A model generated the notes under the pieces. That model was not told the origin of the DNA, did no database searches, and was given only the letters and a program-made list of their open reading frames with translations. A DNA stretch of 64,000 nucleotides from assembly GCA_036383895.1 (NCBI GenBank), contig DASVNK010000022.1, positions 49,397 through 113,396 on the forward strand, written 5' to 3'. The DNA is from DASVNK01 sp036383895. GTDB lineage: Bacteria > Verrucomicrobiota > Verrucomicrobiia > Limisphaerales > SXQI01. Of this stretch, positions 18,574-26,004 are shown in pieces (positions within the stretch are counted from its first letter, which is position 1; each line of letters opens with the position of its first letter). The position numbers and the translations under genes were made by a program.

Positions 18574-20100
18574 ATGGGACAGCCGTTGAGGGTGCTCTTG
18601 ATCGAGGATTCGGATTTCGACGCGACCTTGCTCGTCCGGATGCTCGGCAAGGGCGGCTACGACCTCAAATACGAGCGCGTGGAGACCGCTCAACAACTTG
18701 AGACCGCTCTCCAAGGCGAATGGGACCTGGTCATCGCCGACTACAATCTTCCGCAGTTTAGCGCTCCCGAAGCGCTCGAAATGGTGAAAAAGACCGGTCG
18801 CGATATCCCCTTCGTCATCGTTTCCGGCGCGATCGGTGAAACCACCGCCGTCGCCGCCATGAAAGCCGGCGCGCACGATTACCTTATGAAGGGCAATCTC
18901 GCCCGCCTGCTCCCAGTCATCGATCGCGAATTGCGCGAAGCCCAAAACCGCGAAGGCAAACGCCAGACGAAAGAAGCGTTGCTGGAAAGCGAATCCCGCT
19001 ATCGCTTGCTTTGGGAAACCGCCACCGACGCCGTAATTCTTTTTGACCGCGAAGGTCGCATCACCTTTGCAAATCCCGCGGTGGAAGAACTGTTCGACTA
19101 CAAACCATCAGAACTCATCGGCAAAGAAGTCTTCCTGCTTCAACCCGCCACCCAGCATTGGGCCCAGCAAGGTGGCCTGAAACGTTACCTGAAATCTTCC
19201 GCTCCTGGCCGCAGTTGGCGCGCTCGCGAAACCCTGGGCTTGAAAAAAGACGGAACGGAATTCCCCGTCGAAGCAGCGTTCAGCAACATCCAAATCGACC
19301 AAACAGTTTCCTTCGTCGTTTTCTTCCGCGACATCACCGAACGCAAACGCGCCGAAAAAGAGTTGCAACAAAATCAGGAGCAATTTCGCGTCGCCCGCGA
19401 AATTCAGCAGCATCTCTTCCCAAAATCCGCGCCGATCTTTGCCGGCCTGGATATCGCCGGCAGAACCTTTCCAGCGGACGCAACCGGCGGCGATTATTTC
19501 GACTTCCTGCCAATGGCGGAGAATTGCGTTGGCCTCGTCGTCGGAGACGTGACCGGCCACGGTGTGGGGCCCGCGCTGCTGATGGCCGAAACACGCGCTT
19601 ATCTCCGCGTCCTTGCCCGAACGAAATCCGACGCCGGCATCATCCTCTCTGAAGCCAATCGCGTCTTAGCCGAGGATCTCGGCTCCGAACGTTTCGTCAC
19701 TTTGTTCCTCGCCCGCTTAAATGCTAAACTCCACAGGCTCGCGTACGTGAACGCCGGTCATATTCCTGCCTACGTGTTTGATCCTTCCGGGGAAGTCGCG
19801 CTCACACTCAAGCGCACCGGAATCCCGCTCGGCCTGCGCGAAGAAACCGCTTACCATGAGTCCGCCGAAATTGACCTCGCTCCCGGCCAAATCTTCCTCG
19901 CCCTGACGGACGGGTTCGAAGAAGCGGTCAATGCCGAGGAAGAAATGTTCGGCGTCGAACGCGTCCTCGAAGTGATTAAAGAAAACAGAACCCGGAGCGC
20001 CAACGAAATTATCCAGGCGCTCTACGATGCTGTCCAGCGGTTCAGTGGCAGCTCGCCACAACTCGACGATTTGACCGCCGTGATCATTAAAGTAGTTTAG
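18574..20100 (+). CDS. Response regulator with PAS and SpoIIE/PP2C-type phosphatase output
   Basis: A 508-residue protein. An N-terminal receiver domain (LLIEDSDFDATLL; phospho-Asp in LVIADYNLP; SGAIGE; Lys in LMKGN) is followed by a PAS domain (about 148-265; LLWETATDAVILFD) and a C-terminal PP2C-like SpoIIE domain. Metal-binding motifs are ATGGDYFDF, VVGDVTGHGVG and the final DDLTAV. Such RsbU-like proteins dephosphorylate an anti-sigma factor antagonist when phosphorylated by a cognate kinase. No rsbV or rsbW homologue is visible nearby, so its target lies elsewhere. It has its own gap upstream and tRNA-Pro downstream. Confidence 0.93.
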   Translation: MGQPLRVLLIEDSDFDATLLVRMLGKGGYDLKYERVETAQQLETALQGEWDLVIADYNLPQFSAPEALEMVKKTGRDIPFVIVSGAIGETTAVAAMKAGAHDYLMKGNLARLLPVIDRELREAQNREGKRQTKEALLESESRYRLLWETATDAVILFDREGRITFANPAVEELFDYKPSELIGKEVFLLQPATQHWAQQGGLKRYLKSSAPGRSWRARETLGLKKDGTEFPVEAAFSNIQIDQTVSFVVFFRDITERKRAEKELQQNQEQFRVAREIQQHLFPKSAPIFAGLDIAGRTFPADATGGDYFDFLPMAENCVGLVVGDVTGHGVGPALLMAETRAYLRVLARTKSDAGIILSEANRVLAEDLGSERFVTLFLARLNAKLHRLAYVNAGHIPAYVFDPSGEVALTLKRTGIPLGLREETAYHESAEIDLAPGQIFLALTDGFEEAVNAEEEMFGVERVLEVIKENRTRSANEIIQALYDAVQRFSGSSPQLDDLTAVIIKVV

Positions 20101-20166
20101 ATGAAGCCGCGCGGGAAAGTGGTTGCTGTTTCGAGCTTCTGCATTAACATTTCCGCCTCTTTCGGT

Positions 20167-20243
20167 CGGGACGTAGCGTAGCTTGGTAGCGCGTCTGAAT
20201 GGGGTTCAGAAGGTCGTGAGTTCAAATCTCACCGTCCCGACCA
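20167..20243 (+). tRNA. tRNA-Pro(GGG) with encoded CCA
   Basis: The acceptor CGGGACG (20167-20173) pairs with CGTCCCG (20233-20239). Discriminator A and CCA (20241-20243) follow. The anticodon stem TCTGA/TCAGA encloses ATGGGGT, giving anticodon GGG with the G37 typical of proline tRNAs. The T-arm GAGTTCAAATCTC is standard. Confidence 0.95.
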
Positions 20244-20288
20244 CTTTCCGGAAGGCCGCTAATCGCACTCTCACCCCTTCCCAGGGAA

Positions 20289-20684
20289 CTATTTCTTAAA
20301 GAACGAGAACATACTCTTCTTCTCTGTCTGGCGCTGCTGCACTTTGAGTTGACCGAGCAGCGATTGGAAGGAGATGTAGATCTTGTGCCACTGGTTCTCC
20401 AGATTTCTGGCGGCACCCTCATTCAGGTCGCTGACGTATCGGATCGACGGAGTTCCCGAGATCAACGAAAGAATATCGTCTTTGCTCGGATTCTGCGTCT
20501 CCACCGAAGCGAGAATCAGCTCGAGTTCCTGAGTCAAAACGCTTTTCACTTCCAGGAATTGCGCTTCGTCTTCAGGCTCGAACCGTTTCTCACGGCCCAG
20601 GACCAAGTACTGGTTAAATTGTTTCCAGCACTCCAGATAGTTTTCCATCTGGTGAATCAGTTCATCTAGTTTTACTGCAGACAT
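20289..20684 (-). CDS. Small helical protein of the MglA-type signalling locus
   Basis: A 131-residue, largely helical protein ending in FSFFKK, a short aromatic-basic tail. That tail resembles the N-termini of the neighbouring proteins at 20696-20995 (MGLLNIFSKSK) and 22149-24161 (MFGFLKKFGKK). I recognise no family. It is the last gene of a leftward operon with the 99-residue protein (11 bp gap) and the REC-PATAN protein. A structural or scaffolding role in the GTPase module is inferred only from position. Confidence 0.65.
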   Translation of the reverse strand: MSAVKLDELIHQMENYLECWKQFNQYLVLGREKRFEPEDEAQFLEVKSVLTQELELILASVETQNPSKDDILSLISGTPSIRYVSDLNEGAARNLENQWHKIYISFQSLLGQLKVQQRQTEKKSMFSFFKK

Positions 20685-20695
20685 AACTTCCTTTT

Positions 20696-20995
20696 CTATT
20701 TTCGTGCGATTCCACGAGGGGTTAAAAAAATCATCGCGCCACCGCGCAACTCGCGCGCTTTGATGTTCAGGGCGCCCATGTTGATCGAAAATTCATTAAT
20801 ATTCAGGTTGGCCTGTTTTGCTTCGCGGAACGTTTGCAACACCTGCGCGGCAATCATTTCAAGGGAATTCATCGCAATGGAACTCGGGATCGTGCGAGTG
20901 ACAACTTTTCCGTCCCGATCCACTGTATAGCTGCCGGAGGGCAGGGGTGGCGGGCTCTGCGCTTTGCTCTTACTAAAGATGTTCAGGAGGCCCAT
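20696..20995 (-). CDS. Small conserved-looking protein of the MglA-type signalling locus
   Basis: A 99-residue protein with an N-terminal hydrophobic-basic head (MGLLNIFSKSK), a Pro-rich linker, then a helix (MNSLEMIAAQVLQTFREAKQ) and a compact beta-rich part (INMGALNIKARELRGGAMIF). The second half looks like a small alpha/beta domain. I do not recognise a family. Its start overlaps the end of the REC-PATAN gene by 13 bases, showing co-translation. Confidence 0.65.
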   Translation of the reverse strand: MGLLNIFSKSKAQSPPPLPSGSYTVDRDGKVVTRTIPSSIAMNSLEMIAAQVLQTFREAKQANLNINEFSINMGALNIKARELRGGAMIFLTPRGIARK

Positions 20996-22071
20996 CGTTC
21001 GCGCACCTTCTGAGAGCTTTCTTCAATTTGTTCTTTGGTCGACGTCGGCAGCATCGCCACCACGAAAGTATCTGAACCATCCACGCTCACATGGAGGATC
21101 CTTTGCAGGCTGCGCGCCTCCAAAGTGTCAAAGACACCCATCTCAAACCCGGGATTCAGCGAGTGAAACCGGTTCGTCACACCGCGCACCCACGCCACCA
21201 CTGGCGCCGGATCTTCCGCGCCCCACTTCTGAACGGTGCCCGTGAGATCCTGCGGAATCTTCAACGCGTATTCGACTCCTTGAATCCGCCCCAGGCTGGT
21301 GTTCTTAAAGAATTGCGTATCGGTGAGATGGATCTCTTCCTTTTCCGGATTTTTATCCGCGGCTTCGTCGAGCGCCTGTGCGGTGTCGAGCAACAATCCT
21401 TGGTAGGAGGTCAGGATTCTTCGCGGCCGCTCTGAATCGACCGCCACCGTTTCGAAATTTCCGCTCTTCCACGAAAGAATCTTTTTGAACGCATCTTCCC
21501 CTGTGAGTTGATCCGTTTCCGCATCGATCACATCGCCGTTCTGGATCCAAATACGACCTTCCAGTCTTCCATTCGTAATTTTCAGAATTGCGGAACTGCC
21601 GGAAAGACATTCGAGCTGGATCAAATCGACCAGGCTTTTGCTCTGCACTCCACGGAAGCCGCCGCTATTCTCGCTATCAATGAGCGATTCAAGACAATCC
21701 GTGAAAAACTTCATCTCCTTCTCGCTTTTTGGCTTTTCGAGATAGAGATCTATGCCCATCGCATAGGCGCGCCCGCGCATTTGATCATCAGCCACTCCGG
21801 TCAAAACCACCGTCCGAAGTTGTGGGAATTTCCTTCGCACAATTGCGAGCACCTGCAGCCCGTCCATGCGCGGCATGCTGAGGTCCGATACCAGCAGGTT
21901 AAATGATTCAGCATCAAGCATGGCCAGCGCGCTCGCCCCGGAAGTAGCGATGTGAACCTCGGGTTCGGAGGGAAGTTGGAGCAGCACCTGCTGATACAAA
22001 TTCAGCACATCTGGATCATCATCCAGCAGCAGAATTTTATGTTTAACAGCAGTCGCGGCCGTCGCGCTCAT
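20983..22071 (-). CDS. Response regulator with PATAN (DUF4388)-type domain
   Basis: The frame opens at a TTG (22080), but ATG 22071 is the natural start, giving 362 residues. The receiver domain (ILLLDDDPDVL; phospho-Asp in LLVSDLSMP; VVLTGVA; Lys in LEKPK) spans about residues 10-130. A PATAN/DUF4388 domain follows (about 140-225; SLVDLIQLECLSGSSAILKI, then GRIWIQNGDVIDAET). A C-terminal alpha/beta segment of about 110 residues (GVFDTLEARSLQRILHV) is not assigned. PATAN domains pair with roadblock and GTPase signalling in many bacteria. The gene heads a leftward operon divergent from the roadblock-MglA operon. Confidence 0.88.
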   Translation of the reverse strand: MSATAATAVKHKILLLDDDPDVLNLYQQVLLQLPSEPEVHIATSGASALAMLDAESFNLLVSDLSMPRMDGLQVLAIVRRKFPQLRTVVLTGVADDQMRGRAYAMGIDLYLEKPKSEKEMKFFTDCLESLIDSENSGGFRGVQSKSLVDLIQLECLSGSSAILKITNGRLEGRIWIQNGDVIDAETDQLTGEDAFKKILSWKSGNFETVAVDSERPRRILTSYQGLLLDTAQALDEAADKNPEKEEIHLTDTQFFKNTSLGRIQGVEYALKIPQDLTGTVQKWGAEDPAPVVAWVRGVTNRFHSLNPGFEMGVFDTLEARSLQRILHVSVDGSDTFVVAMLPTSTKEQIEESSQKVRERWAS

Positions 22072-22080
22072 CAGTATCAA

Positions 22081-22103
22081 GTATCGGCAGCTTGTGCCGA
22101 TAC
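22081..22103. promoter_or_regulatory. Perfect inverted repeat between the divergent arms of the MglA-type locus
   Basis: Nine-base arms GTATCGGCA (22081-22089) and TGCCGATAC (22095-22103) are separated by five bases. They sit 9 bp from the start codon of the leftward REC-PATAN gene and 45 bp before the rightward gene. No T-run follows, so it is more likely an operator or a 5'-UTR hairpin than a terminator. Confidence 0.5.
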
Positions 22104-22148
22104 GTTATCTACGAAGTGAAAAATTCTGCGGTTTAAGAACCTGCCATC

Positions 22149-24161
22149 ATGTTTGGCTTCCTAAAAAAATTCGGAAAGAAGAGCGACGCTGTAGCGCCTC
22201 TCATCCCGGTGCCGATCGCACCTGAACCCGCAATGGCATCCGTCGCCGAATCTGCTTACGCAGCCCCGGCCGCTCCCCAACAGAGAACGGGCTTCGCCCG
22301 GGCGCCACTTGCCACTCGCTCTACCGCCATGCCTTCAACGCGAGTTTCTCCCGCTGTTACACCGCGCCCCGTTCGCACTGCGGTTCCTGGAGCTGCTACA
22401 CCACCTGCCGCGCCCGCACCGGTTCGCCAACCTGTTCCCGCCGCGCCTCCCGCTGCCGCGCGTCCATATATAGCTCCGGCTCCCGTTGCGCCTCCGGTCA
22501 CGAATGATGTTTTAGTCGAACTGCCGCTCAAGAAACTTTGGCACAAGCTCAACCCCGCGGTCATTCAGGGCGCGGCGTTCCATCCAAATGGCGACTCCTT
22601 CCTGTGCATGCCACTTTCCCTCCTCCAGGCGCAACTTGCCCGGGGACAGGTCCGAATATCGTTTCCTGAATTTCAGAGTTTCGCGCCCGAAGGTCTATTT
22701 CTGGACGCAGCAGGTCGAGAGGAGATGCAAGTTGATCTTCCGATCGCTGACATCCTGCCGTTGCTCGGGCCGGAACACCTTTCGCGTCGTCCGCAACGCC
22801 GCGCAGAAATTCCCGATGATATCGGTCCCATCTTCGGACCGAGCGGCGGTCCTGCGCACGGCCTGCGCATAGCAGAAACTCGTCCGCGCGCCGGAGCCCC
22901 AACCGCGCAAGCCCCCGCACCGGCTCCAGAACCGCCCAAGCCGTCCTACATCCAACCCGCGCAGCAAAACACTATCCCCGCACCGTTTCCCATTCCTGCA
23001 CCTAAAATCTCGGCGCCCATCGCCCCACCGGTCGCGTCTGCCGCGCCGATCAGTCCAATCGCTCCCGCTGCAGAACAAACCGCGCCTTCGGTTCCGGTCT
23101 ACGATTTACCTCCCGCTCAAACTGCCAATGAGCCGATTCGTGCGCCGAAGCTCGACCCAAGCCTGGCAACCTTGAAGCCAAAAGCCGCCGCGCCAATCCA
23201 GCCGGTTGCTCCCGCTCCTGCGTCGATCCCCGCACCAATTCCAGCGCGCGTCGCTCCGGCTCCTGCTTCCAACGGTTCCGACTCATCCCATGGTGAAACG
23301 TTCAACCTCGCGCTGATGGATATCGCGGCGTTTTGGTCCGAGAAGGGTCGCAACGATCTCTCCAATTTATATAAACACTCGTTGGAGATTCCCATGAGCA
23401 CGCTGGAGAGCTCGCTCAAGTCCGGCAAGCTTGCCTTCCAATGGCGCGAAGTGCGTCCATGGCTGCGCCTCGCGGCGGGCAATACCGCACCCACTCTTCA
23501 AGACGATCTCATCATCGAATTCCCTCTCGCCATCATCGCACCTCGCTTCGTTGAGCAACGTTTCAACGGCAAGTCGCGCCGAAAATTCGAACTGGGTGAC
23601 GACATCGGAGATGTTTTCGAGCAGAAGACCCCCGCGCCCGGCGCTCCCCCAGCTCCATCCGCCCCGGTCCTTGGCGCCACAGCCGTCGCGATGGACATGT
23701 CCGCCGCGATTACAGCTTCGACCAAAACTGGCGATACTGCATTTGTCGCACGGGCGGCGGGCAAGACCCTGCTTGAGTTCGGCGAAATTTTCGGTCAGCC
23801 AGACAAGAAAGATTGGACGATGGCGGAAGTCGCACAAAAGACCATGACGTTACGCGGTGTCACTGGCGCTGTGATCAGCAATGCTGACGGTATGCTGGTC
23901 GCCGGCTCCTGGCCGAACGTGAAGGGCGACGCGGTCGCGGCTTTCCTCCCGCAGATGTATAACCGCACGATTCAATACACCAAGGAGTTGAAACTCGGCG
24001 AGCCGGGCAATCTGACCCTGATGATCGACAACATCCCACTCCAAATTTTTAAAGCAGGATCAAGCTATTTTACCGTTCTTGGCCGCGCGGGAGAAAACCT
24101 GCCCAAGGCGCAGTTGAACGCGATTGCCACACGGTTAAGCACCCAATTCAGCGGAAAATAA
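22149..24161 (+). CDS. Large Pro/Ala-rich protein with a duplicated domain and C-terminal roadblock/LC7 domain
   Basis: A 670-residue protein. A short aromatic-basic head (MFGFLKKFGKK) and Pro/Ala-rich linker lead to domain A (about 121-231). A second Pro/Ala linker is followed by domain B (about 384-492) and a roadblock/LC7-like domain (about 555-668; LRGVTGAVISNADGMLVAG). Domains A and B look like copies of one another: both have an 'IP/MP-S-x-L-x-x-x-L-x-x-G-x-x' segment, a central Phe/Trp-rich part, a D-x-x-I/V-x-(F/L)P strand and an ending of basic residues plus DDIGxxF. I do not recognise this repeated domain. Two bases separate it from the MglA gene. Confidence 0.82.
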   Translation: MFGFLKKFGKKSDAVAPLIPVPIAPEPAMASVAESAYAAPAAPQQRTGFARAPLATRSTAMPSTRVSPAVTPRPVRTAVPGAATPPAAPAPVRQPVPAAPPAAARPYIAPAPVAPPVTNDVLVELPLKKLWHKLNPAVIQGAAFHPNGDSFLCMPLSLLQAQLARGQVRISFPEFQSFAPEGLFLDAAGREEMQVDLPIADILPLLGPEHLSRRPQRRAEIPDDIGPIFGPSGGPAHGLRIAETRPRAGAPTAQAPAPAPEPPKPSYIQPAQQNTIPAPFPIPAPKISAPIAPPVASAAPISPIAPAAEQTAPSVPVYDLPPAQTANEPIRAPKLDPSLATLKPKAAAPIQPVAPAPASIPAPIPARVAPAPASNGSDSSHGETFNLALMDIAAFWSEKGRNDLSNLYKHSLEIPMSTLESSLKSGKLAFQWREVRPWLRLAAGNTAPTLQDDLIIEFPLAIIAPRFVEQRFNGKSRRKFELGDDIGDVFEQKTPAPGAPPAPSAPVLGATAVAMDMSAAITASTKTGDTAFVARAAGKTLLEFGEIFGQPDKKDWTMAEVAQKTMTLRGVTGAVISNADGMLVAGSWPNVKGDAVAAFLPQMYNRTIQYTKELKLGEPGNLTLMIDNIPLQIFKAGSSYFTVLGRAGENLPKAQLNAIATRLSTQFSGK

Positions 24162-24162
24162 T

Positions 24163-24795
24163 ATGGCGCTCATTAATCAAGCCTCCAAAGAAATCCAGGT
24201 TAAGGTCGTTTACTACGGTCCAGCACTTTGCGGCAAAACCACCAACCTCGTAAAAGTTCACGAGAACGTTCAGGTCGCCGGCGACAAAGGTAAGCTCGTC
24301 TCCCTCGCGAACCAGACTTCCGACCGCACGTTATTCTTCGACTTCCTGCCGATCGAGGCAATGTCGATTAAAGGATACAAAACGAAGTTCCAGCTCTACA
24401 CCGTGCCGGGCCAGGTGATCTACAACACCACTCGCCAGCTCGTCCTTCGCGGCGTCGATGGCATTGTCTTCGTCGCTGATTCGCAGTACGATAAAATGTC
24501 GGAAAACGTCGAAAGCTTCGCGAACCTTGAAGAAAATTTACGCGCGCTGAAGCTCAATATTGCCGATATACCTTACGTGCTTCAGTACAACAAACGCGAC
24601 CTCCCGAACGTCGCGCCCGTTGATTACATGGAATTTTTGTTGAACAACCGGGAAGTGCAGGTGCCGTCCTTCGAAGCGGCTGCGCCGAAGTGCGAAGGGG
24701 TATTCGAAACTCTGAACATGATCACGCGGATGTTGCTGCACAAATTATTGTCGCAGACCAGTTCGCCGAAACCGGCTGCTGCTGTGGCGGCCTGA
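24163..24795 (+). CDS. mglA: MglA-type small Ras-like GTPase
   Basis: A 210-residue GTPase. The P-loop is GPALCGKT (19-26), the switch region is SDRTLFFDFLP (53-63), the G3-equivalent is TVPGQ (80-84; PGQ in place of the eukaryotic DxxG) and the G4 motif is NKRD (143-146). These match MglA of Myxococcus and relatives, which controls cell polarity, gliding or pilus motility and is switched by a roadblock-domain GAP (MglB). The C-terminal Ala/Pro tail is slightly longer than usual. It is flanked by two roadblock-domain genes in one operon. No motility apparatus gene is in the window, so the output is unknown. Confidence 0.94.
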   Translation: MALINQASKEIQVKVVYYGPALCGKTTNLVKVHENVQVAGDKGKLVSLANQTSDRTLFFDFLPIEAMSIKGYKTKFQLYTVPGQVIYNTTRQLVLRGVDGIVFVADSQYDKMSENVESFANLEENLRALKLNIADIPYVLQYNKRDLPNVAPVDYMEFLLNNREVQVPSFEAAAPKCEGVFETLNMITRMLLHKLLSQTSSPKPAAAVAA

Positions 24796-24803
24796 TTGCC
24801 AAC

Positions 24804-25283
24804 ATGACGGGTACACTCCCACAATTAATCGAAGAGGATGTCGAGGAGATCGAAGCGATCTTCGCCGACTTCCTGAACAAAGCTGAGGCCGATTCTGTCC
24901 TGCTCACGGCCGAAGGCGGGTTCCTGGTATCCGAACACGGGAATACCAAGAAGCTCGACACCATGTCGCTCGGCGCGCTCGCCTCGAATTCGTTCGAAGC
25001 GAACAAAGCGATCGCCGGCCTCATTGGAGAACCAAGCTTCAGTAGCATTTACCAGGCGGGTGAAACCTTCAGCATGTATGTGCAGAGCATCGATGGTTAC
25101 AACCTCATGGTCGTGATTTTCCCAGTCACCACCGCGGTCGGTGCGATCAAATATTACGCCCAGGCCGCCCGCGACGAAGTTGCCAAGGTCTTCAATCGCG
25201 CCAAGAAACGCGATCCAGATGCCGGCCTCGACCTCGCCATGATGAACATGGCCGACAGCAGCCAGATCTTCCGCCGAAAGTAA
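24804..25283 (+). CDS. Roadblock/LC7-domain protein, MglB-like
   Basis: The real start is ATG 24804, eight bases after the mglA stop; the longer upstream frame overlaps mglA. The 159-residue product has a roadblock/LC7 domain (about 14-120; EAIFADFLNKAEADSVLL, then GGFLVSEHGNTKKL and SMYVQSIDGYNLMVVIF) and a short helical tail. By position and fold it is the candidate GTPase-activating or co-regulating partner of the adjacent MglA. It differs from classical MglB in length and tail, so GAP activity is inference. It is convergent with the acyltransferase gene, 11 bp apart. Confidence 0.88.
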   Translation: MTGTLPQLIEEDVEEIEAIFADFLNKAEADSVLLTAEGGFLVSEHGNTKKLDTMSLGALASNSFEANKAIAGLIGEPSFSSIYQAGETFSMYVQSIDGYNLMVVIFPVTTAVGAIKYYAQAARDEVAKVFNRAKKRDPDAGLDLAMMNMADSSQIFRRK

Positions 25284-25294
25284 GGCGAACCCCT

Positions 25295-25912
25295 CTACAG
25301 GTTCGCTGCTTCCTTCGCGAAGATCTTCGCGGGATTTCCCGCGGCGATTTGACCGGCGGGAACATCACGGGTGACCACCGCACCTGCGCCCACCACAGCT
25401 CGGTCGCCGATCGTCACCCCTTTTAGGACGATCGCCCTCGCTCCGATAAAAACAAATTCCCCAATTGTTATCGCGCGCGCGTTCTCCGCGTATTCATTTC
25501 GCCAGCCCGATTCCGAATCCAGCGCGTGGAAGTCGTTATCCAAAATCATCGCGCCGGATCCGACAATCGTTCCTCGGCCAATCTGAACACTCTTCCCGGC
25601 GCATACCACTGCGCCGCTCAACCCAACATTTTCTTCGAAAATTAACTCCGCTCCAGGCGCGAGTGTTCTGAACACGCACGGCTGAAAGCAGGCGAGGGGA
25701 TTGGAACGAAGCGAACTGTTCGCGACGAAGTTTTCTCCAAACACCATTCGTGAATCTCCCGCCACCGAAACGATCGGTCGCCCCTGAAATGTTGCCGTTC
25801 CCAAAAACTTTGCGCCTTTCAGCTTCGCTTCTAATCGCCAGAGCGCTCCGAGCATCACCCTGAAATAACTGATTCCCAGGCCGGCAATTTGAGCAGGTGA
25901 TCCCTTCGGCAT
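25295..25912 (-). CDS. Hexapeptide-repeat acyltransferase
   Basis: A left-handed beta-helix acyltransferase of the CysE/LacA/WbbJ class. The C-terminal part has the repeated hexapeptide pattern and the family end GAGAVVTRDVPAGQIAAGNP. The frame is open up to ATG 26005, but that start would touch the divergent glycosyltransferase start. The ATG at 25912 (MPKGSPAQ) leaves room for promoters and begins at a natural family position, giving about 205 residues. It probably acetylates a sugar, in keeping with the neighbouring glycosyltransferase and methyltransferase. Substrate unknown. Confidence 0.85.
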   Translation of the reverse strand: MPKGSPAQIAGLGISYFRVMLGALWRLEAKLKGAKFLGTATFQGRPIVSVAGDSRMVFGENFVANSSLRSNPLACFQPCVFRTLAPGAELIFEENVGLSGAVVCAGKSVQIGRGTIVGSGAMILDNDFHALDSESGWRNEYAENARAITIGEFVFIGARAIVLKGVTIGDRAVVGAGAVVTRDVPAGQIAAGNPAKIFAKEAANL

Positions 25913-26004
25913 CGGCGCTGTTCTAAGAGAAGCGGGTGCGCAAGCCAAGCGCCATTCGCTCCGCAACGCTGTTAACGCTTGCCATTGCCCAGTAGCTTTC
26001 GGCA

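Noticed and set aside
17854..18945. 363-codon minus-strand frame over the PRC-barrel gene and the start of the SpoIIE gene
   Set aside because: It crosses a terminator and two real genes; the repeated Ile/Asp pattern is the complement of the Asp/Val repeats.
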